From NCBI GenBank assembly GCA_963766175.1, contig CAVXZE010000031.1, positions 1-64,000 on the forward strand: DNA of 64,000 bases, written 5' to 3'. Each line of letters starts with the position of its first letter. Position 1 is the stretch's first letter. The notes beneath the pieces were generated by a model. It made no database searches and had not been told where the DNA came from. It saw only the letters and a list, made by a program, of their open reading frames with translations. Of the stretch, positions 8,105 through 15,175 are shown piece after piece. The DNA comes from CAVXZE01 sp963766175. GTDB taxonomy: Bacteria; Myxococcota_A; UBA9160; UBA6930. The translations under genes were made by a program, and so were the position numbers.

Positions 8105-9811
8105 TCAGCCTCCGCCTCCCGCGCCGGTGATCATCGCCCGCGCCAGCGTGCCGCCGGAGAGGTTGCGTGCCGCAAAACCGTTCTGCAGCAGGATGCGCGT
8201 CGCGTAGTAGGCGCGCTGGGCGGAGCGGCAGATGATCTGGATCTCGCGGTCCTTCGGCAACTCGCCGAGGCGCGCGCGGAGCTGCGGCAGCGGGATGTTG
8301 ACCGCGCCGGGCACCGACTCGACGACGAGCTCCACCGGCTGGCGCACGTCGAGCAGGAAGGCGCCGTCGAGGGCGTCCCAGTGGGCGAGCGGCATGTCAC
8401 CGCGGAGGACGTCGGCGGCGACCATGCCGGCGTAGTTGACGGCGTCCTTGGCGCTGCCGAACTGGGGCGCGTAGCAGAGCTCGGCCTCCTCGAGGTCGTA
8501 GATCGTCGCACCCATCTGAAGGGCCACGGCCAGAGCGCTGATGCGCTTGTCCACCGCCGGTCCGTCGTGGCCGAGCGCTTGCGCCCCGAGGAGACGGCCG
8601 TCGGACTTGCGGAAGATGACCTTCATCCCGATCATCTTGGCGCCCGGGTAGTAACCGGCGTGGGAGTTCGGGAAGATGTAGACCTTCTCGTAGTCGTCAT
8701 CGCCGAGCCGCTCGAGCGTCCTTTCGTTGACTCCCGTCCAGGCGGCGGCGCCGCCAAAGAGTCCGATGATCGCGGTGCCCTGAGTGCCGCGGTAGCGGGA
8801 GTCGCGCCCGACGATCACGTCGGCCGCGATCCGGCCCTGCCGGTTCGCGGGCCCGGCCAGCGCCACCAGGCTCCACTCGCCGGTGACGAAGTCCTTGACC
8901 TCGATGGCGTCGCCGACCGCGAAGATGTCCGGGTCGCAGGTGCGCATGTGCTCGTCGACGCGGATCCCGCCGCGCTCGCCGATCTCGAGGCCGGCCGCCT
9001 TGGCCAGGGTGGTATCCGGGCGCACGCCGATGGCGAGAATGACGAGGTCCGCCGGGTACGTCTTCCCGGACAGGGTCTTGACCTCGATCGCCCCGCGCTC
9101 CAGCTGGGCGAACTCCGCCGCGCCGTCGTTGAGGACGATGCGGACGCCATTCCTCTTCACATGTTCCTCGACCAGGCGCGCGACCTCCGGGTCCAGCGGG
9201 CCCAGAACCTGGGGCAGCTTCTGGATGAGGGTCACCTCGAATCCGAGGTGGACCAGGTTCTCGGCCGTCTCGAGGCCGATGAACCCGCCGCCGACGACGA
9301 CGGCGCGCGTCGTCGGCTTGACGAACTGGATCCCCGAGTACTTGTACATCCCCGCCAGGAACTCGGTGCCCTGCTCGACCCACTCGCGGATCGCCCGCGC
9401 GTCCGGCACGGTCCTCACGTGGAAGATCCCGGGCAGGTCGATGCCGGGCAGGGGCGGACGGACCGAAGGCGCCCCGGGCGAGAGTACGAGCTTGTCGTAC
9501 GGCTCCGTCGTCACCTCGCCGGTCGTGACGTTCTTCAGGTCGACGGTCTTCTTCTTCCGGTCGATGGCGACCGCTTCGCAATTCGTCCGCACGTCGATGC
9601 CGTAGAGGCCGCGGAACACCTGCTCGTTGGCGACGAGAAGGCTCGACTCCTGCGGGATCACTCCCCCGACGTGGTACGGCAGCCCGCAGTTGGCGTACGA
9701 CACGTACGGCCCGCGCTCCACCATCAGGATCTCGGCCTTCTCATCCAGCCTGCGCAGGCGCGCCGCACACGACGCCCCACCGGCCACTCCGCCAACGATG
9801 ATGACCTTCAT
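8105..9811 (-). CDS. CoA-disulfide/persulfide reductase with C-terminal rhodanese domain
   Basis: 568 residues, cytoplasmic flavoprotein. N-terminal FAD-binding GGVAGGASCAARLRR, redox-active cysteine Cys42 in SYANCGLPYHVGG, NAD(P)H-binding VVVGGGFIGLETAENL (about 170-185), second FAD motif DIFAVGDAIEV, dimer interface domain, and a rhodanese domain from about 460 (FLLDVRQPVELV) with its active cysteine in IICRSAQRAYYA. This is the CoADR-rhodanese architecture of NADH-dependent persulfide reductases (Npsr), which reduce CoA- or glutathione-persulfides and polysulfide to sulfide. ATG follows AGAGGAG. It sits between an exported rhodanese and the SulP gene on the same strand. Confidence 0.88.
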   Translation of the reverse strand: MKVIIVGGVAGGASCAARLRRLDEKAEILMVERGPYVSYANCGLPYHVGGVIPQESSLLVANEQVFRGLYGIDVRTNCEAVAIDRKKKTVDLKNVTTGEVTTEPYDKLVLSPGAPSVRPPLPGIDLPGIFHVRTVPDARAIREWVEQGTEFLAGMYKYSGIQFVKPTTRAVVVGGGFIGLETAENLVHLGFEVTLIQKLPQVLGPLDPEVARLVEEHVKRNGVRIVLNDGAAEFAQLERGAIEVKTLSGKTYPADLVILAIGVRPDTTLAKAAGLEIGERGGIRVDEHMRTCDPDIFAVGDAIEVKDFVTGEWSLVALAGPANRQGRIAADVIVGRDSRYRGTQGTAIIGLFGGAAAWTGVNERTLERLGDDDYEKVYIFPNSHAGYYPGAKMIGMKVIFRKSDGRLLGAQALGHDGPAVDKRISALAVALQMGATIYDLEEAELCYAPQFGSAKDAVNYAGMVAADVLRGDMPLAHWDALDGAFLLDVRQPVELVVESVPGAVNIPLPQLRARLGELPKDREIQIICRSAQRAYYATRILLQNGFAARNLSGGTLARAMITGAGGGG

Positions 9812-9873
9812 GCTTCGTCTCCTCTTCCGCTACGGCCGTCGATCGCGCTGCCCGAATGGCCGTGTTGATCGAA

Positions 9874-10497
9874 CTATTTTGTTGGCTTGGATGCACCTTC
9901 TTCAAGGATGATCTTCTCGGGATCAAAGCCGTAAACCCAGGGTGCCGAGTTCTTCCAGCCGTTCCTCATCCTTTTCCCGACAAAGACGCTTCCGGGATCC
10001 TCCACTTTGTCCCCTTCCACTCCATCAACAATGCTGTATGCGTTGGTGAACCCGGCTGCCGCGAGTGCGTTGACTGCCATGGCACTGCGGTCACCTGACC
10101 GGCACGTGACCAGCAAAATGTCGGTCGGCCCGGCCATCCCTTTGACCTCGGCGACAAAGTCCGGATTCATCTTCACGTCGTATTCGGTTTTGCCATCCTT
10201 TCTCCGATAGGTCACAAAGGCCAAGGGTATGTTCCAGGCCATCTCCGGGTGGCCGACGAAGGCGTACTCTTCCGGCGTGCGCACGTCGATGACCCTCACC
10301 TTGTCCGGTGCGGCTTTCCACATTTCGTAGGCCTGCGCGGCGGTCACATAAAGACCAAGGGCGGTTTGTTTCCCTTTGGGAAGCTGCATGTCCTCGGCCA
10401 CGGAAGCGGACTTCCCGGTATCCGCTCCAACGAAGCTCGCAGTAAGCCCGCAGAGCATCGCGACCATCACGGTGCAAAGGAAAATTCGACGCAACAT
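9874..10497 (-). CDS. Exported rhodanese-domain protein
   Basis: 207 residues starting at the ATG at 10497, which has AAGGGAG 8 bases upstream. A typical Sec signal (RRIFLCTVMVAMLCGLTAS, cleavage near VGA-DT) sends it to the periplasm. The rhodanese fold runs from about 50 to 190: VRVIDVRTPEEYAFVGHPEM, then the active-site loop LLVTCRSGDRSAMAVN with Cys as sulfur carrier, then AGFTNAYSIVDGVEGD. Single-domain periplasmic rhodaneses move sulfane sulfur between thiols, thiosulfate or polysulfide. Base composition looks less GC-rich than the flanking core genes. Confidence 0.85.
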   Translation of the reverse strand: MLRRIFLCTVMVAMLCGLTASFVGADTGKSASVAEDMQLPKGKQTALGLYVTAAQAYEMWKAAPDKVRVIDVRTPEEYAFVGHPEMAWNIPLAFVTYRRKDGKTEYDVKMNPDFVAEVKGMAGPTDILLVTCRSGDRSAMAVNALAAAGFTNAYSIVDGVEGDKVEDPGSVFVGKRMRNGWKNSAPWVYGFDPEKIILEEGASKPTK

Positions 10498-10776
10498 CGT
10501 TGGTCTCCCTTCGTTCTGTCGCACACCACCGGGCCCGCGGTGACGGTGAGCCCCCCTGCGTGCCAGGTTCGGCTGCCCCAGTGACCTAACCTTTGTGTCG
10601 CCAGGACAGCCGTTCCATCTCCCGCCGCCGGGTGACGCTTCGCGGGTCGCACGGTTCACGCCGCCGCCGCCTCGCTTCGTTCTTTCCAGGTCCCCGATGG
10701 CGCAGCTGGGCGCATCGCCCCGTGTTCGCTGTTCGCTCCGCAAGCGTGCCTTCCTCCGTCCGGTCGGTCTCGTGCA

Positions 10777-11634
10777 TCAGAAGTCCGGGTCCTGAAACGT
10801 CGGCTCCCGGTCCTCGTTGAAAGCACGAATTCCCTCGACGCGGTCGGGATGGACGACCGAGCGCCAGTGCGCCTCCATCATGATCGCGGCTGCCTGCTCT
10901 ATGGGCTCGCCCTCTCCCATGAGAACGGCGCGCTTGACGGCCTGGACGGCCGTCGGTGAGTTGCTCGCGATCTTCTCAGCGATGCGCAGCGCCGCACCCA
11001 TGAGCTCGGCCCTGGGGTGAAGCTCGTTGACCATTCCAAGCCGGTGCGCTTCCCGTGCGGTGACTGGGTCCCCGGTCATCAGCATCTGCATGGCCTTCGC
11101 CGGGGGGAGCACGCGGGGGAGCAGGACCGGTGAGCCGCCGCCGGCGGAAAGGCCGACCATCGCCTCAGGCTGACCGAAGACGGCGTCGTCGGACGCGATG
11201 ATGAAATCGGTGCTTATCGCGATCTCGCAGCCACCGCCGTAGGCCATTCCGTGGACCGCGGCGAAGATCGGCCTGCGCAGCTGGCGCAGCGTGTAGAGAA
11301 CGCGATCGAAGACCTGGCGCTGACGCAGCCAATCCTCCTTGGTCATGCTCTTGCGCTGACGCAGGTCGCCGCCCACGGAGAAGGCTCTGTCACCGGCGCC
11401 GGTGATGATGGCGACCCGCACGGTGACGCGGGCCGCGATGGCCTCGAGGATCTCGATCAGGAGCGCTGCCAGCTCCGTCGTGATGGCGTTGTCGGCATGC
11501 GGCCGGTTAAGGGTGATGAGCGCCACGGTTCCGCCGGAGAGGTACTCGACGAGCACCGGCTGATCGGGCTCCGCGACATCGGCCGGCGGGCGGTAGCCAA
11601 GTCGCTTCATGCGCGTGTCGTTGTTGTCGGCCAC
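10777..11634 (-). CDS. Enoyl-CoA hydratase/isomerase family protein
   Basis: 285 residues of crotonase fold. Oxyanion-hole and active-site features: AFSVGGDLRQ (about 84-93), AAVHGMAYGGGCEIAIST with the first catalytic Glu, and FGQPEAMVGLSAGGGSP with the second Glu retained. The usual PGAGGTQRL after it is altered to SAGGGSPVLLPR, so the reaction may differ from plain hydration. C-terminus FNEDREPTF is typical. The 279 bases downstream (10498-10776) hold no gene I can support. Neighbours suggest a role in degrading a CoA-linked organic acid after desulfurization, which is inference. Confidence 0.8.
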   Translation of the reverse strand: MADNNDTRMKRLGYRPPADVAEPDQPVLVEYLSGGTVALITLNRPHADNAITTELAALLIEILEAIAARVTVRVAIITGAGDRAFSVGGDLRQRKSMTKEDWLRQRQVFDRVLYTLRQLRRPIFAAVHGMAYGGGCEIAISTDFIIASDDAVFGQPEAMVGLSAGGGSPVLLPRVLPPAKAMQMLMTGDPVTAREAHRLGMVNELHPRAELMGAALRIAEKIASNSPTAVQAVKRAVLMGEGEPIEQAAAIMMEAHWRSVVHPDRVEGIRAFNEDREPTFQDPDF

Positions 11635-11685
11635 ACCGTTCTCCTCTGCACTTTTCTCACGCGGTCCGCTGGAGCCGAGCGACGC

Positions 11686-12522
11686 TCATAGCCATGTCAC
11701 GTCCACGGGTCTTCGCACCGGGATCCGCAGGTACCTCTCGGCCGGGTACCCGATCACGAACGTCCCGTGCGGGACATGTCCCTCCGGCAGCCCGAACATT
11801 TCGACCAGGGGCGGGTAGGACTGACCGGCCGTGTTGATGCTGCCGGTGAAGGTGGTCCCAAGGCCGAGAGCGGGCGCCGCGAGCTGAATCTGGTGGATCG
11901 CAATCATGGCTGCCGGGGGCGCCGTCCTCTCGTCCTTCGGCGCATAGGCCACGATCACGCATGGCGCCCCCCTCGAGATGCGGTCCTGTCCCAGCTCCCA
12001 CGGTTCGACGAATAGCTCGAGCTTGGCCTCCTGGTAGAGCGCGGGGTTCTTCTCCCTGACGATCTTCATCCAGTCGATCGTCATCTCGGCAATCCGGTGC
12101 ACCTTCGCCGGGTCGTTGATCACGAGCCAGCGCACCACCTGCCGGTTCGCCCCGTTCGGAGCCCAGCGGGCGACGTCAAGGACCTCCAGGATCTTCTCGC
12201 GCTCTATGGGCTTCTTGACGTAGCCGCGAACCGAACGTCTCGAGATCAGGTACTGCCTGACCCGATCCCACCTGGGGATGAGGTGGATGTCGATCGGCTG
12301 GCAGTCCTCGGGCCCCATCGAGCGCTGGTGCATTGCCTCGGTGGGACAGATGGCCACGCAGTGGCCGCAGTCGATGCAGAGGCCCCACCCGTTGTCGATG
12401 GGAACGGGATAGTCCTGCTTGGTGATCAGGCCGCCCGGGCAGGCCCGGATGCAGCTGCCGCAGCCAATGCACAGGCTCTCGTCGACCCTGATCATGGTGT
12501 CGAGCTTGTAGGAGACGGCCAT
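11686..12522 (-). CDS. Ferredoxin-nitroreductase fusion protein
   Basis: 278 residues. N-terminal bacterial ferredoxin with two 4Fe-4S motifs: CIGCGSCIRACPGG (about 18-31) and CIDCGHCVAICP (about 49-60). From about 90 an FMN-dependent nitroreductase domain begins with ISRRSVRGYVKKPI and WAPNGANRQVVRWLV, the FMN-binding signature, and ends with LGLGTTFTGSINTA and the conserved FVIGYPAE. Such fusions can pass electrons from ferredoxin-type clusters to FMN. ATG has GGAGGAAGG just upstream. The position next to a DszB-like desulfinase suggests reduction of a sulfur- or ring-containing intermediate, or flavin reduction. Confidence 0.85.
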   Translation of the reverse strand: MAVSYKLDTMIRVDESLCIGCGSCIRACPGGLITKQDYPVPIDNGWGLCIDCGHCVAICPTEAMHQRSMGPEDCQPIDIHLIPRWDRVRQYLISRRSVRGYVKKPIEREKILEVLDVARWAPNGANRQVVRWLVINDPAKVHRIAEMTIDWMKIVREKNPALYQEAKLELFVEPWELGQDRISRGAPCVIVAYAPKDERTAPPAAMIAIHQIQLAAPALGLGTTFTGSINTAGQSYPPLVEMFGLPEGHVPHGTFVIGYPAERYLRIPVRRPVDVTWL

Positions 12523-12559
12523 ACCTTCCTCCGTGGCCCGTCTTCATGTTGCCGGCGGC

Positions 12560-12594
12560 ATTCCCCGGCGTGCCGCACGGGCACGCCGGGGAAT
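12560..12594. other. Perfect 15-bp intercistronic hairpin
   Basis: Arms 12560-12574 and 12580-12594 are exact reverse complements around a 5-base loop. It lies between the desulfinase stop (12631) and the nitroreductase start (12522). There is no T run on either side, so it is not a classical intrinsic terminator. A role in mRNA stabilization or partial termination between the two cistrons is plausible. Confidence 0.7.
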
Positions 12595-12630
12595 TCGCTC
12601 CGAGCCGTCTTTTGCGCTGTCTCCCACAGA

Positions 12631-13794
12631 CTAGCCGAGACGTGTACCTTCAACCTCGAGACCGCCTCCTTGAGGAAGTTTGCTCCAGCTCCTTTTCTCC
12701 CATTCCTCCTTAAGTACTTCCGTCGCCGCCTGCTCCAGGAACTCCGGGGCCGCCCACGCGTTCACATCGAAGTCGCTCTTGATGTATCCGTGACTGAACA
12801 TGAAATCCTTGCCGATATTGATGCATTCCAGGTTCTGGGCGCTCAGGCTCGGCACCATGTCGACGTGCTTGATCCCTTCGTAGGTGTGCTCCGCATCCAG
12901 ATAGAAGGTCTGGCGGTTGAGGATCACCGCCGCGGCGTGCTTGTGCTCGTTGGCCCAGCGTCCGACCTTAATCATGGCCTTCATGTAGGCGATGACCAGC
13001 TCAGGGTGCTCCTTGGCCATCACGTCTGTGCAGGTGATGACGGCGGGGGTGTTGGCAACTTGAATCGTCCAGTCCGGGAGCTTGGACAGGTCGAAGATCG
13101 CCTTGATTTCGCCCGTAGCCTCCGAGAGCTGCCCTAACTGTCCCATCTGGTTGTAGATGGCATCGACGGTCCCGTCGAGCAGTGCCTTCTCCAATGGTCG
13201 GAAGGCGTAGTCGTGCTTATGGTCACGGCGCATCCACAGCTCAGACGGGTTGTTCATCGGCGGGGTCAGCATCTCAGGCTTGTCATACCAGTCATCCGGG
13301 TAGGGGAACTCGACCAGTTCTATGTCGTCCATGGTCATGTCGTTCAGCATCAGGATATTTTCGATGCCCATATGTTCCTGAATCCGCCACCAGTCGTTTT
13401 TGATGGTGTTGAGGCTCTTGGTGATGCCGATCTTCTTGCCTTTCAGGTCCTTCACGCGGAAGATCTTGTCGCGGGCGCGCACCTGCATCACCCCACCCTC
13501 GTAGACCCACGTCGCGCCCAGCAGCACGGTGCGGCGGAGGTCCGCGTGGACGTGGATTGCGGGATTGAGGCCGCCAAACCGGATCAGGTTGTCGAGATTA
13601 TGGATGTAATGCGGGTACCAGTTGTTCTCGGGTGCAGAGCGGAAGTAAGCGTATTCGACGCCGATCTTTTTGTACTCCTCGCGGCACCAACCCAATTCCT
13701 GGTCCACATTGTTGGCGGATATCATGGGGCAATTGGTGAACCACACCTCTTTCCAGTTTAACGGCACCGTGGTGGATACTCTTTCTGCGGTCAT
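12631..13794 (-). CDS. DszB-like desulfinase (NMT1/THI5-like fold)
   Basis: 387 residues from the ATG at 13794, which has AAAGGA 8 bases upstream. No signal peptide, so cytoplasmic, unlike transporter binding proteins of the same fold. Resembles 2'-hydroxybiphenyl-2-sulfinate desulfinase DszB, which cleaves a C-S bond and releases sulfite. Cys22 in FTNCP matches DszB Cys27; His62 and Arg72 in RFGG match His60 and Arg70 with the same spacing of 10. Further shared points are DLKGKKIGITKS, GTVDAIYNQMGQLGQLS and the C-terminal WAAPEFL. DszB is about 365 residues. Substrate is unknown; no DszA or DszC partner is in the window. Composition is less GC-rich than core genes. Confidence 0.75.
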   Translation of the reverse strand: MTAERVSTTVPLNWKEVWFTNCPMISANNVDQELGWCREEYKKIGVEYAYFRSAPENNWYPHYIHNLDNLIRFGGLNPAIHVHADLRRTVLLGATWVYEGGVMQVRARDKIFRVKDLKGKKIGITKSLNTIKNDWWRIQEHMGIENILMLNDMTMDDIELVEFPYPDDWYDKPEMLTPPMNNPSELWMRRDHKHDYAFRPLEKALLDGTVDAIYNQMGQLGQLSEATGEIKAIFDLSKLPDWTIQVANTPAVITCTDVMAKEHPELVIAYMKAMIKVGRWANEHKHAAAVILNRQTFYLDAEHTYEGIKHVDMVPSLSAQNLECINIGKDFMFSHGYIKSDFDVNAWAAPEFLEQAATEVLKEEWEKRSWSKLPQGGGLEVEGTRLG

Positions 13795-13947
13795 GAATAG
13801 ATCCTTTCTTGTGAGGCTTCCGGTCTGCAGCCGCAAACGGATCCTGCCTCGTTGGCTTTGGCTGTGTTCGCCGTCATTTCGTTCCGCAGCTCATCCGGTC
13901 GCTCATCATCGAATCGGCCGTGATGGCGGTCTCTCGACGTCCCTCGT

Positions 13948-14376
13948 CTATCCTTTTGCGATCACGGTTGGGCTCCCTTCGTCGGTGAACGCCCCCTGGC
14001 TCCGGCCGCGACGGAGGGCGTCGACGGTGGCCAGCAGGTCGGTTGCGATCGCGCGCTTGAGCACGAAGGCGTCGGCACCGGCCTCCATCGCCGCGCGGCG
14101 CACGGTATCCTCGTCGTGGACGCTGAGGACGATCACCTTGAGGTCGGGAGAGCAGGCGCGCACCGCTCGCAACCAGCCCAGCCCGCTGTCCCGGGCCAGG
14201 GACAGATCGACGACCGCCACGTCAGGCTGGAGTCGGTCCGCGCCTGCGAGCAACGACGCCTCGTCGGCAACCATGACCACCGTATCGAACGCCGTCTCGA
14301 GCAACCCGCGGACGCCTTCCGTGAGACCGTGGTGGCGGTCCGCCACCAGAACGCAGCTCAGAGGCTTCTCGGGCAT
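13948..14376 (-). CDS. Stand-alone receiver-domain response regulator
   Basis: 142 residues, only a CheY-like receiver: acidic start VLVADRHH, phospho-acceptor Asp in DVAVVDLSL (about residue 53-58), Ser/Thr switch in VIVLSVHDED, and conserved Lys in FVLKRA. No DNA-binding domain follows; the last 20 residues are a short tail. Start ATG has GGGAGAGAG upstream. It lies between the desulfinase gene and a NarL-type regulator, on the same strand, and so may be a phosphate sink or branch for the histidine kinase encoded 1 kb upstream. Confidence 0.8.
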   Translation of the reverse strand: MPEKPLSCVLVADRHHGLTEGVRGLLETAFDTVVMVADEASLLAGADRLQPDVAVVDLSLARDSGLGWLRAVRACSPDLKVIVLSVHDEDTVRRAAMEAGADAFVLKRAIATDLLATVDALRRGRSQGAFTDEGSPTVIAKG

Positions 14377-14468
14377 CGAGGCACTCTCTCCCTGCGGCGC
14401 GCACCCGTCGCGATGCGTGTTGGCACCCGACTTCGAAGCGACGTTAGGCGGGCTTCGGAGGGCTGTGA

Positions 14469-14511
14469 CCTCGTAAAACTACGGGGCTCGTCGCCGGAAA
14501 ATACGGGGCTC
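14469..14511. promoter_or_regulatory. Candidate response-regulator binding boxes
   Basis: TACGGGGCTC occurs at 14480-14489 and again at 14502-14511, 22 bp apart, that is two helical turns. The first copy is also one arm of an 18-bp near-palindrome (14469-14486: CCTCGTA, 4-base spacer, TACGGGG). The site is in the 148-bp gap upstream of the lone receiver gene and downstream of the LuxR-type regulator gene. Paired boxes on one helix face suit a LuxR-type regulator dimer. Confidence 0.45.
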
Positions 14512-14524
14512 CCGCTGGGAAAGG

Positions 14525-15175
14525 TCAGAGGTCGACGAGACCGTGCTTGATGGCGAAGCGGATCAGCTCGGCGTTGGTGCGTATGCCCAGCGTCTCCATC
14601 ATCTGATACTTGTGGAACTCCACCGTCCGGACCGAGAGCGAGAGGCTCGAGGCGATTTCCTTCGCTGAAAGCCCCTGCGCCAGGAGCTGGAGCACCTCCC
14701 GCTGCCGCGGCGTGATGGAGGCGACCGGATTGCCGGCCTGGTCCGGCCCCTGTTTCATGGCTTCGAGGACCTCTCCCGCGAGGAGCGGCGTCAGGTAGGT
14801 CCTGCCCTGGAGCGCGGCGCGGAGGGCCGTCAGCAGCTCGGCGGGGGCCGAGTGCTTGAGCACGAAGCCCGACGCCCCGGCTTCGAGCGCGCGCCGCGCA
14901 AAGGTCACATCCCGGTGCATGGTGAGAAACACCACGGGCACGGGATCGCCGCCTTGCCTCAAGCGGACCAGGGCGTCGATTCCGTTGAGGTGAGGCATGG
15001 TGACGTCGGCGACGATCACGTCCGGCCGAAGCGTCCTGGCCGCCTCGACCAACTCGCGCCCGTCTTCCACCACACCCACCAGATCGAACTCGGGGGTGAG
15101 CAGGCTCTTCAGCGCCTCGGCCACCAGGAGATGGTCGTCGGCAAGGAGCACGCGCGGACGGTCCGGAGAGCTCAT
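14525..15175 (-). CDS. NarL/FixJ-type response regulator
   Basis: 216 residues. Receiver domain 1-120 (VLLADDHLLVAEAL, phospho-Asp in VIVADVTMPHLNG, switch Thr in FLTMH, Lys in FVLKHSA) followed by a LuxR-type helix-turn-helix at about 148-205 (ITPRQREVLQLLAQGLSAKE, then SVRTVEFHKYQM). The gene starts inside the stop of the histidine kinase gene (ATGA overlap), so they are co-translated partners. It is the likely transcription output for the downstream receiver gene and possibly the sulfur-related genes. Confidence 0.92.
   Translation of the reverse strand: MSSPDRPRVLLADDHLLVAEALKSLLTPEFDLVGVVEDGRELVEAARTLRPDVIVADVTMPHLNGIDALVRLRQGGDPVPVVFLTMHRDVTFARRALEAGASGFVLKHSAPAELLTALRAALQGRTYLTPLLAGEVLEAMKQGPDQAGNPVASITPRQREVLQLLAQGLSAKEIASSLSLSVRTVEFHKYQMMETLGIRTNAELIRFAIKHGLVDL

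Noticed and set aside
8096..9868. 590-codon plus-strand frame opposite the reductase
   Set aside because: Mirror of the CoADR-rhodanese gene, whose motifs are clear on the other strand.
10498..10776. Small gene in the gap between the rhodanese and crotonase genes
   Set aside because: Short frames on both strands are Arg-rich, lack a ribosome site and match nothing known.
12631..13794. ABC-type nitrate/taurine binding protein
   Set aside because: Same fold, but no signal peptide, no permease or ATPase nearby, and the DszB catalytic triad is in place.
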